A stretch of DNA of 64,000 bases from NCBI RefSeq assembly GCF_037026715.1, contig NZ_JBANCG010000003.1, positions 434,001 through 498,000 of the forward strand, in the 5' to 3' direction. The notes under the pieces were generated by a model. That model saw nothing but the letters and a program-made list of their open reading frames with translations, ran no database searches and was not told the DNA's origin. The DNA comes from Breoghania sp037026715 (GTDB taxonomy: Bacteria > Pseudomonadota > Alphaproteobacteria > Rhizobiales > Stappiaceae). The translations under genes and the position numbers were made by a program. The stretch's first letter is position 1, and the number at the start of each line of letters is the position of its first letter. Positions 8,591 through 16,242 of the stretch are shown one piece after another.

Positions 8591-8680
8591 CCTGGCGGTC
8601 CGGCCGGTCCTCGCGGTCAAGCGCGGCCCGGCCCGATGAAGAGGCGTGCGGGAAATGCGTGCGCGAGACAATAATGCTGA

Positions 8681-8719
8681 AGCGGTCGGCGCCGTTCGCG
8701 CCGGCCGCTTTTCTGTTTT
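8681..8719 (+). terminator. Intrinsic terminator after the lytic transglycosylase gene
   Basis: A 12-bp stem, AGCGGTCGGCGC (8681-8692) with GCGCCGGCCGCT (8698-8709), has one G-T type mismatch and a 5-nt loop. The T-rich tail TTTCTGTTTT follows. This is the clearest Rho-independent terminator in the window. Confidence 0.8.
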
Positions 8720-8746
8720 CGACCAGGCGTTGTCAGATACGCATAT

Positions 8747-8785
8747 ATAACGATACATTATACAACGTACCGGTGATATCGTTAT
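8747..8785. promoter_or_regulatory. Inverted repeat ATAACGATA / TATCGTTAT upstream of the hybrid kinase
   Basis: Perfect 9-bp arms at 8747-8755 and 8777-8785 lie 257 bp before the kinase start in an AT-rich stretch. A regulator-binding site or promoter element is possible; no partner regulator can be named. Confidence 0.35.
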
Positions 8786-9041
8786 CTTTGGGAGTAATGA
8801 TTAGAGCTGCGGCATGACGCGGTTCTGGACGGGAATTTCTACTTCGGGGTGATTTATCTCAAGACGCGAGAGGTGCGGGCCTTCGGGTCGCGGTGTCCTC
8901 CGGTTGGCGACAATCGCGCCGCAGTGGCTGATACGCGCAGGGGACGGATCCGGATACGCCAGCCAAATCGGCGATTTCGGACCGGTGGGAGGGGCGTTCT
9001 TCATCTTTCGGTGGGCGCCGTATTGCAAGTGGACGGCGGTC

Positions 9042-11672
9042 ATGCTTGGCAAATACAAAGGCAGCGTCGCCAACAGGATCATCTTCTGGACCGTGATCTT
9101 TTCCCTCGTCGCCAGCGCTCTGGTGACGGCGGTGCAGTTCTACTTCGAGCACCGCAATCAGGTCGCCCGCATCCGGCACGAGCTTTCCGACATCGAGCGA
9201 TCCTACGGCAACAGCGTGCGCCGCGCGCTGTGGACCCAGGATGTCGCGCAGCTGCAGATCCTGGCTGAAGGGATCGCGGCGGCGCGCGAGATCGCCTTCG
9301 TCGCCATCAAGGAAAACGGCAAGGCGGTGGTGGAGGTGGGCGAGCGTCCCGCCGACAGCAATATCTCTTGGGAAAAGAGGGTCACCTTCGAATACCGCGG
9401 CGCGACCATCGAGATCGGACGGATCGAGATCGTCGCCGACCTGTCAAGCGAACGCGAGCGCATGCTGTTGCTGGCGCTGCGAATGCTGGCGACGAACGTG
9501 GCGATTACCCTGGCGGTCGCGATCTTTTTCTATTTCGTGTTCTCCAGGCTGGTGACACGGCACGTCAGCGCGATGGCCGAACAGTTGAGCGGCATGTCGG
9601 GCGACGATCTCGATACCGTCGTCAGACTGCGGCGCCCGGCCGGTCACCGTGAAAGCGGCGACGAGTTCGACCTTCTCGTCTCCGCCTTCAACGGTTTGCG
9701 CGAGCGGTTGCGAGAAACCCGGCGCACCATGATGAAAAGCGAGGCGGAGCTGAAGGCGAGCGAGCGGCGCTACCGGGCGATCCTCGACGAGATGCTCGAT
9801 ACCTACTACCGCACCGATACCGAGGGGCGGGTGACGATGGTCACGCCGTCCATGTACGATCTGCTCGGCTGGCAGCCGCAGGAGGTGATCGGCCGCAAGG
9901 CCCGGGAATTCTACGCCGATCCGAAGGATCACGATATCTTCCTGGAGGCTTTCAAGACCGGCGGCGGGGCGGTGCGCACCTACGAGACAGCCATGCGGCA
10001 TCGCGACGGACGGACCGTGTGGATTTCCACGACAGCACGGGTCTATCGCGGCGAAGACGGCAGCCTTGCCGGCATCGAGGGGATCGCCCGTGACACCACC
10101 GAACAGCGGAATGCGGCGGAAGCGGTGCGGCGCAGTCACAACCAGCTGCGGCTGGTGGCCGATTCCGTGCCTGCGCTGATCCTCTATGTGGACCACGACC
10201 TGACGATCCGCTTCGCCAACCGGGAGGCCGCAAACTGGCTTGCGCGCGATATCGGGGATCTTGTCGGAAGCGATCTCGAGACGGTGATGGACACGGCTTG
10301 GGTCGAGCGCATCCGCACGTACTGGGATGCGGCGCTGACGGGCGAGATGCAGGTGGTCTCCGATGTCTTCCCCACGCCCGACGGCAAGGAGCGCCGGCTG
10401 GAGCTGCGTCTGGTGCCGCACCTGCAGGGCGACGGCGAGGTCGAGGGCTTCTTCGCGCTCGGCCTCGACATGACCGAACGGTTGGTGCTGGAGGAAAGGC
10501 TGCGCCAGTCGCAGAAGATGGAGTCCGTCGGTCAGCTCACCGGCGGCGTGGCGCACGATTTCAACAATCTCCTGGGCGTGATCCTCGGCAACGTGGAGTT
10601 TCTCATCGAGGAGCCGGAGATGAGCGCCCGCGAGCGCGCACCGCTTCTCTCCGCGATCCAGCGGGCGGGGGAACGGGGTGCGCGGTTGACCCGGCAGTTG
10701 CTGGCGTTTTCGCGTATGCAGCCGCTGGAGCCGAGCGTGCTGCATCTCGACCGCGATCTGAGGGAATTCCTGTCGATGCTGCGCCCGACCATCGGCGATG
10801 CGGTAACGGTGACGATGCACGCCCAGCCGGGGCTGTGGCCCTGCATGGCGGACAGGGGCTTGCTGGAACTGGCGCTGCTCAACCTGACGCTCAACGCGCG
10901 CGATGCGATGCCCGGCGGCGGAGACGTGACGATCACGCTCGCCAATGCGGACGCGAACGAAATAGAGGATGCCGAACGGCTGGAATTGTCACCGGGCGAC
11001 TACGTGATGATCGCCGTGTCGGACGCGGGCAAGGGCATTCCGCCGGAGATCCGGCAACAGGTCTTCGAACCCTTCTTCACCACCAAGGGGGTCGGGCAGG
11101 GGACCGGGCTAGGGCTCTCGATGGTCTACGGTTTCGTCTCGCAATCGGGCGGCCAGGTGCTTCTGGAAAGCGAGGTGGGCGCGGGAACCACGATCCGCAT
11201 CTATCTTCCGGCGGCCAGGGCGCAGCCGGCGGACGCGAAGCCTGACACGCAGGCCGCGGCCGGTTCCTTCGGGGGGGCGCCGCGCGCCGGTATGTGCGGC
11301 CAGAACGACCGCATCCTCGTTGTGGAGGATGACGACGATCTGCGCAATCTGACGGCGACGATGCTCGACCGGCTGGGCTATCAGGTCCTCCCCGCCCAGG
11401 ATGGAGCGCAGGCGCTGGAACTCCTGCACAAGGGGCCGGCCCCCGATCTCCTGCTCACCGACGTAAGGCTTCCCAACGGCCTTCTGGGGCCGGAGGTCGC
11501 GCGCGCCGCGCGTGAGATCAAGCCGGACATCCATGTCGTCTACATGACGGGTTTCGCCGACCGCGCCGAAACCGGTTGCGAAAGCCTGCACGACGGCGAG
11601 GCGATCATCAACAAGCCGTTCCGCTCCGACGATCTGGCATCGGTGCTGGCGCGCCTGAAAAGCGGTGCCTGA
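9042..11672 (+). CDS. Hybrid PAS sensor histidine kinase with C-terminal receiver domain
   Basis: An 876-aa membrane sensor. TM helix at about residues 13-35, a periplasmic sensor of about 105 aa, second TM about 141-171, HAMP, two PAS domains (about 236-355 and 370-485), HisKA with the phospho-acceptor H505 in GGVAHDFNN, an intact ATPase domain (N-box LLNLTLNARDAM; G2 GTGLGLSM) and a receiver domain from about 757 with phosphorylatable D807 (LLTDVRL) and the lysine in INKPF. No separate response regulator is adjacent, so phosphate may stay within the receiver or pass to a remote partner. ATG 9042 is chosen because it directly precedes the membrane anchor; its ribosome-binding site is weak. 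Signal unknown. Confidence 0.87.
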   Translation: MLGKYKGSVANRIIFWTVIFSLVASALVTAVQFYFEHRNQVARIRHELSDIERSYGNSVRRALWTQDVAQLQILAEGIAAAREIAFVAIKENGKAVVEVGERPADSNISWEKRVTFEYRGATIEIGRIEIVADLSSERERMLLLALRMLATNVAITLAVAIFFYFVFSRLVTRHVSAMAEQLSGMSGDDLDTVVRLRRPAGHRESGDEFDLLVSAFNGLRERLRETRRTMMKSEAELKASERRYRAILDEMLDTYYRTDTEGRVTMVTPSMYDLLGWQPQEVIGRKAREFYADPKDHDIFLEAFKTGGGAVRTYETAMRHRDGRTVWISTTARVYRGEDGSLAGIEGIARDTTEQRNAAEAVRRSHNQLRLVADSVPALILYVDHDLTIRFANREAANWLARDIGDLVGSDLETVMDTAWVERIRTYWDAALTGEMQVVSDVFPTPDGKERRLELRLVPHLQGDGEVEGFFALGLDMTERLVLEERLRQSQKMESVGQLTGGVAHDFNNLLGVILGNVEFLIEEPEMSARERAPLLSAIQRAGERGARLTRQLLAFSRMQPLEPSVLHLDRDLREFLSMLRPTIGDAVTVTMHAQPGLWPCMADRGLLELALLNLTLNARDAMPGGGDVTITLANADANEIEDAERLELSPGDYVMIAVSDAGKGIPPEIRQQVFEPFFTTKGVGQGTGLGLSMVYGFVSQSGGQVLLESEVGAGTTIRIYLPAARAQPADAKPDTQAAAGSFGGAPRAGMCGQNDRILVVEDDDDLRNLTATMLDRLGYQVLPAQDGAQALELLHKGPAPDLLLTDVRLPNGLLGPEVARAAREIKPDIHVVYMTGFADRAETGCESLHDGEAIINKPFRSDDLASVLARLKSGA

Positions 11673-11753
11673 GCGCCTGTTCCCGCGATGGCGCCGCGGG
11701 ACGGTCGAGACCGATACCACGCTGGCAGGAGGCTTGCGCGGCAGACCGGTTTT

Positions 11754-11768
11754 TGGCACTTGATTTGC
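11754..11768 (+). promoter_or_regulatory. Sigma-54-type -24/-12 promoter candidate
   Basis: TGGCAC, 5 nt, TTGC matches the RpoN consensus with the GG and GC doublets ten bases apart. It points at the hydrolase gene starting 110 bp downstream. No activator gene or enhancer is evident next to it. Confidence 0.5.
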
Positions 11769-11878
11769 GGTTGCCGGGTCCTTGTCCTTGCGGGCCCCGC
11801 GCTCGGGAGCGATCTTGCGTCGTCCCGTTCGGCCTTTCCTCCCCATCCCTCTTTCGCAACAGCAGTCGAGGCACGTCC

Positions 11879-12571
11879 ATGAATGCCACCGGTTCCGTCA
11901 TCGTCCCGCCCGCCGTCCCGGTTCTTCCCGTTCTCGGCACGCAGGCGACGTTTCCGGTGCGCCGCATCTACTGCATCGGCCGCAACTATGCCGCTCACGC
12001 CATCGAGATGGGCCACGATCCGGATCGCGAGCCGCCGTTCTTCTTCCAGAAGAACCCGGACAACATCGATACCTCCGGCCGGTTTCCCTATCCGGTGAAA
12101 ACGGGCGACGTTCATCACGAGATCGAGCTGGTGGTCGCGCTCAAGACCGGCGGCACGAACATTCCCGTCGAGGGCGCGCTCGACCATGTCTTCGGCTACG
12201 GCGTCGGCCTCGACATGACGCGCCGCGACCTTCAGGCGGAGGCGAAGAAGCTCGGCCGGCCCTGGGAGATCGCCAAGGCGTTCGAGCATTCCGCGCCGAT
12301 GGGGCCGCTTGTGCCGGCCGAGCGCATCGGCCACCCGCAGGCGGGCCGGGTGACGCTGTCGGTCAACGGCACGCTGCGCCAGGAGGGCGACCTCAACCAG
12401 CTCATCTGGAAGGTCCCGGAAATGATCGCCTATCTGTCGGATTTTTTCGAACTGGCGCCGGGCGACCTGATCATGTCGGGCACACCGTCGGGCGTCGGCG
12501 CGGTGGAGCGGGGCGACGTGATGGAGGGCGCGATCGCGGGCGTGGGCGAGCTCCGCGTCGAAGTCGTCTAG
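11879..12571 (+). CDS. Fumarylacetoacetate hydrolase family protein, fumarylpyruvate-hydrolase-like
   Basis: A 230-aa single-domain FAH-fold enzyme, the length usual for fumarylpyruvate hydrolases and acylpyruvases. Visible signatures are IYCIGRNYAAHAIEMG near residue 30, PPFFFQKNPDNI, the metal-binding HHEIELVVALK and the terminal MSGTPSGVGAVERGD. The family hydrolyses C-C bonds in 2,4-diketo acids, for example at the end of gentisate degradation, using Mg2+ or Mn2+. ATG 11879 follows GAGG. No other ring-cleavage gene is close, so its in vivo substrate is open; oxaloacetate- or acylpyruvate-type activity is an alternative. Confidence 0.85.
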   Translation: MNATGSVIVPPAVPVLPVLGTQATFPVRRIYCIGRNYAAHAIEMGHDPDREPPFFFQKNPDNIDTSGRFPYPVKTGDVHHEIELVVALKTGGTNIPVEGALDHVFGYGVGLDMTRRDLQAEAKKLGRPWEIAKAFEHSAPMGPLVPAERIGHPQAGRVTLSVNGTLRQEGDLNQLIWKVPEMIAYLSDFFELAPGDLIMSGTPSGVGAVERGDVMEGAIAGVGELRVEVV

Positions 12572-12627
12572 GGCGCGAGAGCACCCGGAAGGGAACCGAT
12601 CGGCGCCCAATACCGTTGGCTAGCTGA

Positions 12628-12663
12628 AACGACCGGGCGGTATGCCGTCACCGGCCGGTCGTT
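12628..12663. promoter_or_regulatory. Inverted repeat AACGACCGG / CCGGTCGTT upstream of the BCCT gene
   Basis: Perfect 9-bp arms with an 18-nt spacer sit between the hydrolase stop and the BCCT start, ending 40 bp before the start codon. No T-run follows, so an operator or leader hairpin is more likely than a terminator. Confidence 0.4.
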
Positions 12664-12703
12664 CCGGTCAAGCATTTCAGCCTGCCAGCGGAAGGACAAG
12701 CCA

Positions 12704-14314
12704 TTGGAATACCTTGCAAGACGTCTCGGTCTGAGAACGGATCCGGCCATCTTTTTCATCTCCGCCGGTCTGACCGTCGCCTTCGTCTTGCTGCTTGTGA
12801 TCGCGCCCGGGCCGATCGGCGACGCGTTTGCCGCCGGACGGTCGTGGATCGTCACCAATCTCGGCTGGTTCTTCATCTTCGGCGTCAACCTGTGGCTCGG
12901 CTTCCTGATCTGGGCCGCCATGTCCAACCACGGCCACATCCGGCTCGGCACCAAGGATTCGCGACCGGAATATTCCAACCTGTCGTGGTTCACGATGCTG
13001 TTTGCCGGCGGCATCGGCACCGTTTTGATGTTCTGGGGCGTGGCCGAGCCGATCAGCCATTTCAAGGATCCACCGCTGCCGGGTGTCGAGCCCTTCTCCG
13101 CCACGGCCGCACAGGATGCGATCTCCATCGCCATCTATCATCTCGGCCTGCACACTTGGACGATCTTCACCCTGCCGGGGCTGGCGTTTGCCTATTTCAT
13201 CAACCGCTACGACCTGCCGCTGCGGGTCAGCTCGGTCTTCTATCCGCTGCTGCGCGAGGGCATCCACGGGCCCATCGGCAAGGCCATCGACATCGCCTCG
13301 ATCCTCGGCACGCTGTTCGGCGTGGCAGTGTCGCTGGGGCTCGGCTCCTCGCAGATCGCGGCCGGCCTTTCCGCGCTGTTCGGCTGGGAAGCCGGCACGT
13401 TCCTGAAGGTGGCGATCCTGACCGTGCTGACCGCCGTCGCCGTGACCTCCATCGTCGCCGGCCTCGACAAGGGCGTGAAGATGCTCTCCAACATCAACAT
13501 CGCCATGGCGGTCGGGCTGATGCTGTTCGTGCTTGCTGCCGGTTCGACGCTGTTCCTGCTGCGCGGCGTGGTGGAGACTTTCGGCCTCTATCTGGAGAAC
13601 CTGCCGCGTCTCGCCTTCTGGAACGACATGCTGGCCAATGAGAACCCCGCCTCCGACGGCTGGGGCTGGCAGGCGGACTGGACGGTCTTCTACTGGGCGT
13701 GGACGGTGACGTGGTCGCCCTTCATCGGCCTGTTCGTGGCGCGGATCTCGCGCGGTCGGACGATCCGCGAATTCGTCTTCGGCGTGCTGCTGGCACCCTC
13801 GCTGTTCACGCTGATCTGGTTCGCGATCTTCGGCTGGCAGGCGATGGAATTCGACGGCATCGGCGCGGCCGCGCGGGCGGCGATGGGCGACAGCGCGGGC
13901 GAGATCAGCCGTGCGGTGACCGACAGCGTGCCGCTCGCCATGTTCGCCTTCTTCGAGCATTTCCCCTTCACGCATTTCGTCCAGGGCTTTGCGGTGGTGA
14001 TCGTTGCGATCTTCTTCGCGACCTCGTCGGACTCGGCCTCTCTGGTGGTCGACATGCTGTGCACCGGAACGTCGAAGCCCGGCCCCGTGCACCAGCGGGT
14101 GTTCTGGGGCGTGGCGGAGGGGCTGGTCGCGGCCATGCTGATCGTGCTGGCCGGCGAGGCGGGGCTGACCGCCCTGCAGCAGGTGATCACCGTCGTGGGG
14201 CTGCCGATCTTCGTGCTTGTCTCGATGATGATCCCCTCGCTCATCCGCGGATTCGCGCTGGAGGACATCGACGGCGTGACCATCGGTACCCGCCCGAAAC
14301 TGGAGGAATTCTGA
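12704..14314 (+). CDS. BCCT-family transporter (betaine/choline/carnitine/ectoine type)
   Basis: Secondary carrier of 536 aa with about 12 TM helices, the usual size for BCCT proteins. Diagnostic segments are FWGVAEPISHF near residue 113 and FYWAWTVTWSPFIGLF with the following ARISRGRTIREFV. Members import trimethylammonium compounds or ectoines with Na+ or H+. The start is TTG, with GGAAGGA 7 nt before it. It ends 176 bp before doeC in the same direction, so ectoine, betaine or choline are likely substrates; the sequence alone does not decide. There is no long C-terminal osmosensory tail like that of BetP or BetS. Confidence 0.88.
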   Translation: MEYLARRLGLRTDPAIFFISAGLTVAFVLLLVIAPGPIGDAFAAGRSWIVTNLGWFFIFGVNLWLGFLIWAAMSNHGHIRLGTKDSRPEYSNLSWFTMLFAGGIGTVLMFWGVAEPISHFKDPPLPGVEPFSATAAQDAISIAIYHLGLHTWTIFTLPGLAFAYFINRYDLPLRVSSVFYPLLREGIHGPIGKAIDIASILGTLFGVAVSLGLGSSQIAAGLSALFGWEAGTFLKVAILTVLTAVAVTSIVAGLDKGVKMLSNINIAMAVGLMLFVLAAGSTLFLLRGVVETFGLYLENLPRLAFWNDMLANENPASDGWGWQADWTVFYWAWTVTWSPFIGLFVARISRGRTIREFVFGVLLAPSLFTLIWFAIFGWQAMEFDGIGAAARAAMGDSAGEISRAVTDSVPLAMFAFFEHFPFTHFVQGFAVVIVAIFFATSSDSASLVVDMLCTGTSKPGPVHQRVFWGVAEGLVAAMLIVLAGEAGLTALQQVITVVGLPIFVLVSMMIPSLIRGFALEDIDGVTIGTRPKLEEF

Positions 14315-14353
14315 GGCGCCATGCCGGGCGCATGCGCGCCGGCGATCTTCGCC

Positions 14354-14370
14354 GCAGAGACTTTCTCTGC
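14354..14370. other. Short perfect hairpin behind the BCCT gene
   Basis: GCAGAGA (14354-14360) pairs with TCTCTGC (14364-14370) around a 3-nt loop, 40 bp after the BCCT stop. No U-tract, so it is only a weak terminator candidate. Confidence 0.3.
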
Positions 14371-14490
14371 CGATGGCCGCGATGACGGCCCATCTCTCCG
14401 CCGGACGCGGTGCGAACAGTCTCTCTCTCCGGCCAGTCCGGGGCAATCTCCCGATCTGACCGGTGTTTCGCACAGGGGAGGGAGAGACCC

Positions 14491-15984
14491 ATGACCGCAA
14501 TCCGCGCCCGCCGCGAGCGTCACGACGCGCTCGATCGCCTTGCCGACCGCCGCCTCTTGCGCGAGCTCGCCTATGTGGGCGGGGCTTGGACGGCGAGCGA
14601 GACCGGCCTCGGCTTCGAGGTCGTCGATCCTGCGACGGGCGCGCAACTTGCCTGGGTGGCGGCGCTAAGTGCCGACCAGACCGACACCGCCATCGATGCG
14701 GCTGCCGGAACCTTTTCCGCCTGGGCGGGGCTTCTGCCGCAGGACCGCGCCCGCACCTTGCGCGCCTGGTACGACCTCATTTGCGCGCATCGCGAGGATC
14801 TTGCCCTCATCATGACGCTGGAGCAGGGCAAGCCGATCGCGGAGGCGCGCGGCGAGATCGACTATGCGGCGGGCTTCGTGGAATGGTTCGCCGAGGAGGC
14901 GAAACGCGTGAACGTGGAGGGCGTCACCTCGCACCTGCCCGGAGCGCACATGTCGGTGGAACGCATGCCGCTCGGCGTCGTCGGCCTCGTCACGCCGTGG
15001 AACTTTCCCTCAGCCATGCTGACCCGCAAGGCGGCGGCAGCGCTCGCCGCCGGCTGCACCGTCGTCGCCCATCCCTCCTCGCAGACCCCGCTCTCCGCTC
15101 TGGCGCTGGCGGAACTCGGCGAGCGCGCCGGCCTTCCCGCCGGGGTCTTCAACGTGGTCACGGGCGAGGCCTCGGAGATCGTCGGCCGCCTGTGCGATGC
15201 GACCCGCGTGCGCGCATTGTCGTTCACCGGCTCCACAGAGATCGGCCGGCTGATCGCCGCCCGCTGCGCCCCCACCATGAAACGGCTCGTGATGGAGCTT
15301 GGCGGTCACGCCCCGCTTATCGTTTTCGACGACGCCGATATCGACCGCGCGGTGAAGATCGCGCTCGACGCCAAGTTCGCCACCTCCGGCCAGGATTGTC
15401 TGGCCGCCAACCGGATCTATGTGCAAGGCCCCGTCTACGATCGTTTCTGCGCCCGGTTCGCTGAGGCCGTCTCGGCGCTGAAGGTCGGCAACGGCCTCGA
15501 CGAGGATACCGAGATCGGCCCGCTGATGCACGCGCGCGCGGTGAGGAAGGCAACCGATCACATCGCGGATGCGATCGCGAAGGGCGCGCGCCTTCTCGCC
15601 GGCGGCGGCATCCACAAGGCCGGCCCGCTTTTCGTCACCCCGACGCTTCTGGCCGACGTCTCCGCCGATGCCGCGATCATGAATGAGGAAACCTTCGGCC
15701 CCGTCGCCGCCGTCACCCGGTTCGAAACGGAGGACGAGGTCGTCGCGCGGGCCAATGACACCGATTACGGCCTCGTCGCCTATGTCGTGACCGAAAACGG
15801 CGCCCGCCAGCGCCGCATGGCGCGGGCGCTGGAGTTCGGCATGGTCGCGATCAACCGGGTGAAGATCACAGGCGCGCCGATCCCGTTCGGCGGCATCAAG
15901 CAGTCCGGCATGGGCCGCGAGGGCTCGCGCCACGGTCTGGAGGCCTTCACCGAGCTCAAATACGTGTGCTGCGATGCCGCGTGA
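14491..15984 (+). CDS. doeC: Aspartate-semialdehyde dehydrogenase of ectoine catabolism (GabD-like ALDH)
   Basis: A 497-aa aldehyde dehydrogenase (Ssd in some clusters) expected to oxidise L-aspartate-beta-semialdehyde to aspartate, the last step of ectoine breakdown. It has the catalytic cysteine C303 (TSGQDCLAANR), general base E269 (VMELGGHAP) and TPWNFPSAML of the cofactor fold. The usual cofactor-binding lysine in the KPA/S motif is replaced by H194 (VVAHPSSQTP), which may favour NAD over NADP. ATG 14491 follows GGGAGGGAG. It precedes doeD, the ssd-atf order known from other ectoine degraders. By sequence alone it could also be called succinate-semialdehyde dehydrogenase; the context favours DoeC. 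Confidence 0.82.
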   Translation: MTAIRARRERHDALDRLADRRLLRELAYVGGAWTASETGLGFEVVDPATGAQLAWVAALSADQTDTAIDAAAGTFSAWAGLLPQDRARTLRAWYDLICAHREDLALIMTLEQGKPIAEARGEIDYAAGFVEWFAEEAKRVNVEGVTSHLPGAHMSVERMPLGVVGLVTPWNFPSAMLTRKAAAALAAGCTVVAHPSSQTPLSALALAELGERAGLPAGVFNVVTGEASEIVGRLCDATRVRALSFTGSTEIGRLIAARCAPTMKRLVMELGGHAPLIVFDDADIDRAVKIALDAKFATSGQDCLAANRIYVQGPVYDRFCARFAEAVSALKVGNGLDEDTEIGPLMHARAVRKATDHIADAIAKGARLLAGGGIHKAGPLFVTPTLLADVSADAAIMNEETFGPVAAVTRFETEDEVVARANDTDYGLVAYVVTENGARQRRMARALEFGMVAINRVKITGAPIPFGGIKQSGMGREGSRHGLEAFTELKYVCCDAA

Positions 15985-16014
15985 GCGTGGCCCGAGCTTC
16001 TTTTTTGCAGGGGG

Positions 16015-16155
16015 GACCCCCACCCCTAGCCCCTCCCCTCAAGGGGGAGGGGTATGAGATCGTGCCCACAGCGGCTGGTCAGGAGAGCACCTGACAGGCC
16101 AGGCTTGCGGACCAGTCCCCCTCCCCCTTGAGGGGAGGGGCTAGGGGTGGGGGTC
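16015..16155. repeat. Long perfect inverted repeat between doeC and doeD (CTCAAGGGGGAGG class)
   Basis: The left arm 16015-16052 and right arm 16118-16155 are perfect 38-bp reverse complements, each containing CCCCTCCCCTCAAGGGGG or its complement. The loop is 65 bp. A related element lies at 17693-17841 after doeD. Confidence 0.85.
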
Positions 16156-16242
16156 TCTCTTCAAAAAAGAAATGGGGGCACCGGCAGAAACAACACCGAG
16201 CCGCCCGATATCCGTCATCACCAACCAAGAGGATCCGACATC

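Larger units (their letters stand above)
8591..9041. other. 451-bp intergenic region between transglycosylase and hybrid kinase
   Basis: Holds the terminator at 8681-8719 and an AT-rich inverted repeat at 8747-8785. An open frame in phase with the kinase gene reaches back to 8904, but its translation (rich in Trp, Gly, Arg) is unlike a sensor N-terminus and was not used. Confidence 0.55.
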
